A stretch of 64,000 nucleotides of DNA, from NCBI GenBank assembly GCA_035553515.1, contig DATNDG010000052.1, positions 5,685 to 69,684 of the forward strand, written 5' to 3'. Shown in pieces: positions 60,739-64,000 of this stretch. A model generated the notes under the pieces. The model was not told the origin of the DNA and searched no databases. It was given only the letters and a program-made list of their open reading frames with translations. Each line of letters begins with the position of its first letter. Position 1 is the stretch's first letter. This stretch comes from DAHUYF01 sp035553515. GTDB taxonomy: Bacteria > Pseudomonadota > Alphaproteobacteria > ATCC43930 > CGMCC-115725. The position numbers and the translations under genes are program-made.

Positions 60739-61892
60739 GCCGGCCTGTCTCCGTCGAGTATCAGCTGTCCGTCGCGCCCGACGCGGAACGTCCGGTCGCG
60801 CCAGGCGACCTTGCGCGCGAAGAAACTAGCGGCAAATACCGCAAACGACAACAGATCGCGACCGGGCATCAACCAGAGCGGCGTCGGCACCAGGCCGAGC
60901 GCGCGATCAACCATCCGCACCATGAGGGCGCGGCAGGAAAGCGCCGCCAGCAGCAGGACCGGCGCCGCGATCGGCTGTGTCCCCAGCGCCAGCGCGCCGA
61001 GCGCCAGCGCCATGGGATGGGTCACGATCGAGCCGAGAAAGCCGGCCGGCGCGACCAGGCGGATGGTGCGGGCCCAGCGCAGTTCGTGACGGAAGAGAGC
61101 CGCCAGGCTGGGCTCGGCAATGACATTGTCGACGAGGTAGGGCGACAGCACCACGGTGCGGCCGAGGCCGCGCACCGCTGCGCCAAGCGCATGGTCGTCG
61201 GCGAGTTGATCGGCGATCGCCGCCAGACCGCCGATCGCCGCCAGCGTGTCGCGGCGCAGCGCCAGCGTCGCGCCGAAGCAGCCGCCGCTCGCGCCCAGGC
61301 TGTCGGCCACCATCGCCTGAGGCAGAAATCCGTGGTTGATGTGGAGGGCGGCCAGCCGCGACCAAAAGCCGCCGGTCGGCACCCCGCGATAAAGGCAGGT
61401 GACGAGCCCGATCGCGGGATCGAGCAGCGGCGCGGTCACCGTGGCGAGATAGTCGGGCGAGACCCTCATATCGCTGTCCGCGATGACGATGACGTCGTGG
61501 CGTGCCGCAGGCAGCATGTTCTGCAGATTGGCAACCTTGAGATTGCCGCCGCGACGTCCCGCCTCGATCACCAGCTTCAGCTCGGCCGCAGGGAATTCGG
61601 CCATGACCCGGCGCACCACGGCGATGGCGGGATCGGCGGCATCCTGGACGCCGAAGACAATCTGCCAGGCCGGGTAGTCCTGGCGGCAGAGGGAAGCGAG
61701 ATTCTCGTAGAGCTCCGGGTCCTCGCCACAGAGCGGCTTCAGCACGCTGACCGGCGGCGAGCGTACTGGACGCTGTTGCGCCCGCGCCGCGAAGCGCCGC
61801 GTCACCCACCCCGCATAGGCCAGGTACGCGCAACCGGCACTGCTGCCCGCGAGCAACACCCATCCAAGAATTATTAACGAATCGAGATACAT
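60735..61892 (-). CDS. hpnI: Hopanoid glycosyltransferase HpnI
   Basis: This 385-residue membrane protein is a family 2 glycosyltransferase similar to ceramide glucosyltransferase. It has an N-terminal helix (SLIILGWVLLAGSSAGCAYLAYAG), SVLKPLCGEDPELYENLASLCRQDYP, a metal-binding DSD (IVIADSDMRVSPDYL), an acidic active-site motif (QLADDHALGAAV), a LRWART near QxxRW, and C-terminal helices. In Burkholderia it adds N-acetylglucosamine to bacteriohopanetetrol. It leads the hpnI-hpnJ-hpnK operon and is divergent from mlaA. Confidence 0.92.
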   Translation of the reverse strand: MYLDSLIILGWVLLAGSSAGCAYLAYAGWVTRRFAARAQQRPVRSPPVSVLKPLCGEDPELYENLASLCRQDYPAWQIVFGVQDAADPAIAVVRRVMAEFPAAELKLVIEAGRRGGNLKVANLQNMLPAARHDVIVIADSDMRVSPDYLATVTAPLLDPAIGLVTCLYRGVPTGGFWSRLAALHINHGFLPQAMVADSLGASGGCFGATLALRRDTLAAIGGLAAIADQLADDHALGAAVRGLGRTVVLSPYLVDNVIAEPSLAALFRHELRWARTIRLVAPAGFLGSIVTHPMALALGALALGTQPIAAPVLLLAALSCRALMVRMVDRALGLVPTPLWLMPGRDLLSFAVFAASFFARKVAWRDRTFRVGRDGQLILDGDRPA

Positions 61893-62028
61893 ACTGTGAT
61901 CTGCGTCACCGGCGCGACGACCGGGGCTGGGGGATTATCGTTAAGATTGCTGTTGCATTCGGACGCGGCATTGTCAACGATGCCGCGGCTTGGGGGACGA
62001 GCGCCCGAACTCGCGGGAATTCAACAAC

Positions 62029-62850
62029 ATGAAGCGGCTCCATTCCGTTCTCAACGGTTCCTGCATGACCGCGGCGCTCCTCGTGCTGGGACTGTTCGCG
62101 TTGAGCGCTTGTGCGACGCCGCCGAGCGACCCGTCGGCCCGCGCCGAGTTCGAGAAGACCAACGACCCCCTCGAGCCCCTCAACCGCAAGATCTTCGACT
62201 TCAACCTGTTCATCGACCGGGTCGCGCTCAAGCCGGTGGCGAAGGGCTATGTCGCGGTTGTGCCCGAGGTCGGCCGAAACGCGATTCGCCATTTCCTCGA
62301 CAACCTGGGCGAACCGCTGGTCTTCGCCAACAATCTCCTTCAGGGCCAGTTCAAGCGGGCGCATGACACCTTTGCCCGCTTCCTGATGAATAGCACGTTC
62401 GGACTGGGCGGAGTGATGGATCTCGCCAGCAGCAACGGGCTCCCAAAGCAGTCCGGCGATTTCGGCCAGACACTCTATAGCTGGGGCGTTCCGGATGGGC
62501 CCTACCTGGTGCTGCCGATCTTCGGACCCTCGGACCCGCGCGATGCCGTCGGGATGGGGGTCGATGGCTACGCCGACCCTTGGAATCACTTGGCCTCGAA
62601 TTACCACTGGTGGTACGTGGGGCTGGTGCGCGGTGCCGTCGACGGCATCGATCAGCGCGCCCGCAATCTCGACACCCTCGACGAGCTGCAGCGCAACGCC
62701 ATCGATTTCTACGCCGAACTGCGCAGCCTCTGGCGGCAGCATCGCGCCTCCGAGCTCCGGCACGGCGAGCCGGCGGCGATCCCGGACCTCGATTCACTCT
62801 ATCGCGATCCCCAGCCGGTCAAACAGACCTCGCAAGCCCCGGCGCAATAG
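62029..62850 (+). CDS. mlaA: MlaA/VacJ outer-membrane lipoprotein
   Basis: This 273-residue lipoprotein removes misplaced phospholipids from the outer leaflet of the outer membrane. The lipobox is ALSACATPP. Family motifs NDPLEPLNRKIFDFN, FARFLMNSTFGLGGVMDLASSNGL and YSWGVPDGPYLVLPIFGPSDPRDAVG are intact. A later in-frame ATG (MTAALLVLG) would give a tighter signal peptide. It sits inside the hopanoid locus, divergent from hpnI and convergent with hpnM, an MlaC relative, so it may serve hopanoid or phospholipid transport between membranes. Confidence 0.94.
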   Translation: MKRLHSVLNGSCMTAALLVLGLFALSACATPPSDPSARAEFEKTNDPLEPLNRKIFDFNLFIDRVALKPVAKGYVAVVPEVGRNAIRHFLDNLGEPLVFANNLLQGQFKRAHDTFARFLMNSTFGLGGVMDLASSNGLPKQSGDFGQTLYSWGVPDGPYLVLPIFGPSDPRDAVGMGVDGYADPWNHLASNYHWWYVGLVRGAVDGIDQRARNLDTLDELQRNAIDFYAELRSLWRQHRASELRHGEPAAIPDLDSLYRDPQPVKQTSQAPAQ

Positions 62851-62858
62851 CCGGGCGG

Positions 62859-63473
62859 TCAGCTGCGCAGCTCAGCCGCTTTTTTCTGAAGCGCGTCGAC
62901 CAGCGCGTCTGCGCCGCCGCGGCGCATGACCGACGAAAACTCGGAGCGCCGCGTCGCCAGCTCGCTCACCGTCCCGCTGAGATAGACATCGACGATCTGC
63001 CAGCCTTCCGGGTCCTGGTGCATGAGATAATTGAGCTGCACCGATTCGCCGTCGCTCTTGATCAGCTTCGAATGGACGATGATGCCGTTCGGCGGCGCCG
63101 GCGTCGTCGCCGAATCGACCTCGAAGCGCTCCCCCGAGAAATCGTCGAAGCGGCTTGCATAGGTCGCGATGCTGAACTCACTGAAGGCGGCGACCAGATC
63201 GCGCTGCTGCGCCGGGGTGAGGCTTGTCCATTGGGGGCCGACCATCAGCCGGGTCATCAGCGGCAGGTCGAAGGCGCGGCGAATCGCCGGTGCGAGTCGC
63301 GCGCTTCGGCCGGAAAAGCCCAGCGTCGGACCGTCCTTCATCGTCGTCAGCAACACGTCATAGAAGCTCGTGATGATCGCGCCCGGCGTTGAGGGCGCAG
63401 CGGCCTCGGCGTGCAACGGCACCGCCGCAGCCGCGGCAATCGCCGCGGCGAAGAAGGCGCGGCGCGAGATCAT
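62859..63473 (-). CDS. hpnM: HpnM, MlaC-like periplasmic lipid-binding protein of the hopanoid locus
   Basis: This 204-residue protein belongs to the Ttg2D/MlaC family (PF05494-like). The signal begins MISRRAFFAAAIAAAAAV with a twin-arginine pattern (SRRAFF), so Tat export is likely. The core reads AFDLPLMTRLMVGPQWTSLTPAQQRDLVAAFSEFSIATYASRFDDFSGE, typical of the family; the end reads GWQIVDVYLSGTVSELATRRSEFSSVMRRGGADALVDAL. It overlaps the dxs stop by ATGA, so it is coupled to isoprenoid synthesis. Confidence 0.88.
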   Translation of the reverse strand: MISRRAFFAAAIAAAAAVPLHAEAAAPSTPGAIITSFYDVLLTTMKDGPTLGFSGRSARLAPAIRRAFDLPLMTRLMVGPQWTSLTPAQQRDLVAAFSEFSIATYASRFDDFSGERFEVDSATTPAPPNGIIVHSKLIKSDGESVQLNYLMHQDPEGWQIVDVYLSGTVSELATRRSEFSSVMRRGGADALVDALQKKAAELRS

Positions 63474-64000
63474 GCGCGCGCCGGGATCGCGTGCGTGCCG
63501 CGCCCGAGCGCGGCGAGCGCGGCCTCGGCGATATGCCTGGCGTCGAGGCCGGCCTGCTCGTACTGCCGGGCGGGCGCGTCGTGGTCGATGAAGCGGTCGG
63601 GCAGCGTCAGCGGCCGCACCTTGAGCCCCTGCTCGAGCAGCCCGGCATGCGCCAGATGCTGCAGCACATGCGCGGCGAAGCCGCCCACCGCGCCCTCCTC
63701 CACCGTCACCAGCACCGCGTGCTCGCGCGCCAGCCGCTCGACCAGATCCGTGTCCAGCGGCTTCAGGAACCGCGCATCCGCCACCGTCGTCGACAGACCC
63801 ATCGCCGAAAGCTCGTCCGCGGCTTTCAGGCATTCCTGCAGCCGGCAGCCCAGGCTCAGCAGCGCGATCGTGCTCCCCTCGCGCAGCACCCGCCCGCGGC
63901 CTAATTCGAGCGGCGAGCCCCGCTGCGGCAGCGCCACGCCGATGCCCTCGCCCCGGGGATAGCGCACCGCCGAGGGACGGTCCTCGATCGCCGCGCAGGT
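63470..64000 (-). CDS. dxs: 1-deoxy-D-xylulose-5-phosphate synthase (partial, C-terminal part)
   Basis: The minus-strand frame is open to the window edge and ends at 63470, so only the last 176 residues are seen. They form the C-terminal transketolase domain: AVRYPRGEGIGVALP, LLSLGCRLQECLKAADELSAMGLSTTVADARFLKPLDTDLV, LVTVEEGAVGGFAAHVLQHLAHAGLL. Dxs makes the first intermediate of the MEP pathway, which supplies squalene and so hopanoids. Its stop overlaps the start of hpnM. Confidence 0.95.
   Translation of the reverse strand, partial: TCAAIEDRPSAVRYPRGEGIGVALPQRGSPLELGRGRVLREGSTIALLSLGCRLQECLKAADELSAMGLSTTVADARFLKPLDTDLVERLAREHAVLVTVEEGAVGGFAAHVLQHLAHAGLLEQGLKVRPLTLPDRFIDHDAPARQYEQAGLDARHIAEAALAALGRGTHAIPARA

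Noticed and set aside
1..64000. tRNA or rRNA genes, insertion sequences, prophage or toxin-antitoxin pairs
   Set aside because: I looked for them in the intergenic gaps and among the small genes and saw none; a covariance-model tRNA scan would settle the RNA genes.

Overview
The window is high-GC DNA, densely coded on both strands, with no gene-free stretch longer than 300 bases. Its gene content points to an aerobic alphaproteobacterium, most likely of the Rhodospirillales or a neighbouring order. The pointers are an aa3-type cytochrome oxidase small subunit, an LptF-LptG-LptD-SurA-PdxA-RsmA block, a Gmk-YicC-MltG-FabF-AcpP-FabG-FabD block, dnaB-alr-radA-cvpA-purF, a hopanoid locus and candidate EcfG-type (general stress response) promoters. 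The taxonomic placement is inferred from gene families, not from a search. I saw no rRNA or tRNA genes, insertion sequences, phage genes or CRISPR arrays.

Layout. 0-1.1 kb: end of a membrane protein gene, cytochrome oxidase subunit IV, and a GAF-domain protein. 1.2-7.3 kb: an accessory metabolic cluster (gamma-glutamyltransferase family hydrolase, OFA-like MFS transporter, DapA-family aldolase, acetolactate-synthase-like ThDP enzyme). 7.4-8.6 kb: cupredoxin plus FTR1-type iron permease behind a clear promoter with an overlapping operator-like dyad. 8.7-12.2 kb: small lipoprotein, NTF2-like protein, then pepA-holC-ndk. 12.2-15.7 kb: two large multi-pass membrane proteins resembling GT-C glycosyltransferases. 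15.8-23.5 kb: outer-membrane biogenesis and housekeeping operon. 23.5-29.8 kb: fatty-acid synthesis, MltG, YicC and Gmk on the minus strand. 29.9-31.6 kb: an RHH-like regulator divergent from rpsF-rpsR-rplI, whose leader folds into a hairpin like the S6:S18 autoregulatory motif. 31.6-34.4 kb: OsmC, aldo/keto reductase, cyclopropane fatty acid synthase. 34.6-43.7 kb: dnaB-alr-mlaE-mlaF-radA-cvpA-purF-SDR-PAS. 43.7-47.6 kb: Der, BamB, a YfgM-like TPR protein, DUF2794. 47.7-55.6 kb: accessory region with a Gly-rich secreted protein, an amidase, a three-gene nucleotide-sugar cassette, Ku, an EamA transporter and a ketopantoate reductase family protein. 55.9-64 kb: hopanoid locus (hpnN, hpnI-hpnJ-hpnK, hpnM, start of dxs) with mlaA embedded.

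How the genes fit together. Much of the window builds the envelope: LPS export and assembly (LptF/G/D), outer-membrane protein folding (SurA, BamB), fatty acids (Fab, ACP), lipid modification (Cfa), phospholipid transport (MlaE/F, MlaA, HpnM/MlaC), hopanoid side-chain synthesis and export (HpnI/J/K, HpnN), isoprenoid supply (Dxs) and peptidoglycan (Alr, MltG).

The most interesting unexplained signal is at 49.6-53.5 kb. A perfect GGAAC-N16-CGTT promoter lies upstream of the methyltransferase/nucleotidyltransferase/PIG-L deacetylase cassette, and a near match lies upstream of the convergent ku gene. This suggests a small stress-induced module joining a surface or small-molecule glycan to DNA end-joining. 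Other points are a CTG start codon for hpnK, a probably leaderless lptF mRNA, and the operator-promoter of the iron-uptake pair.
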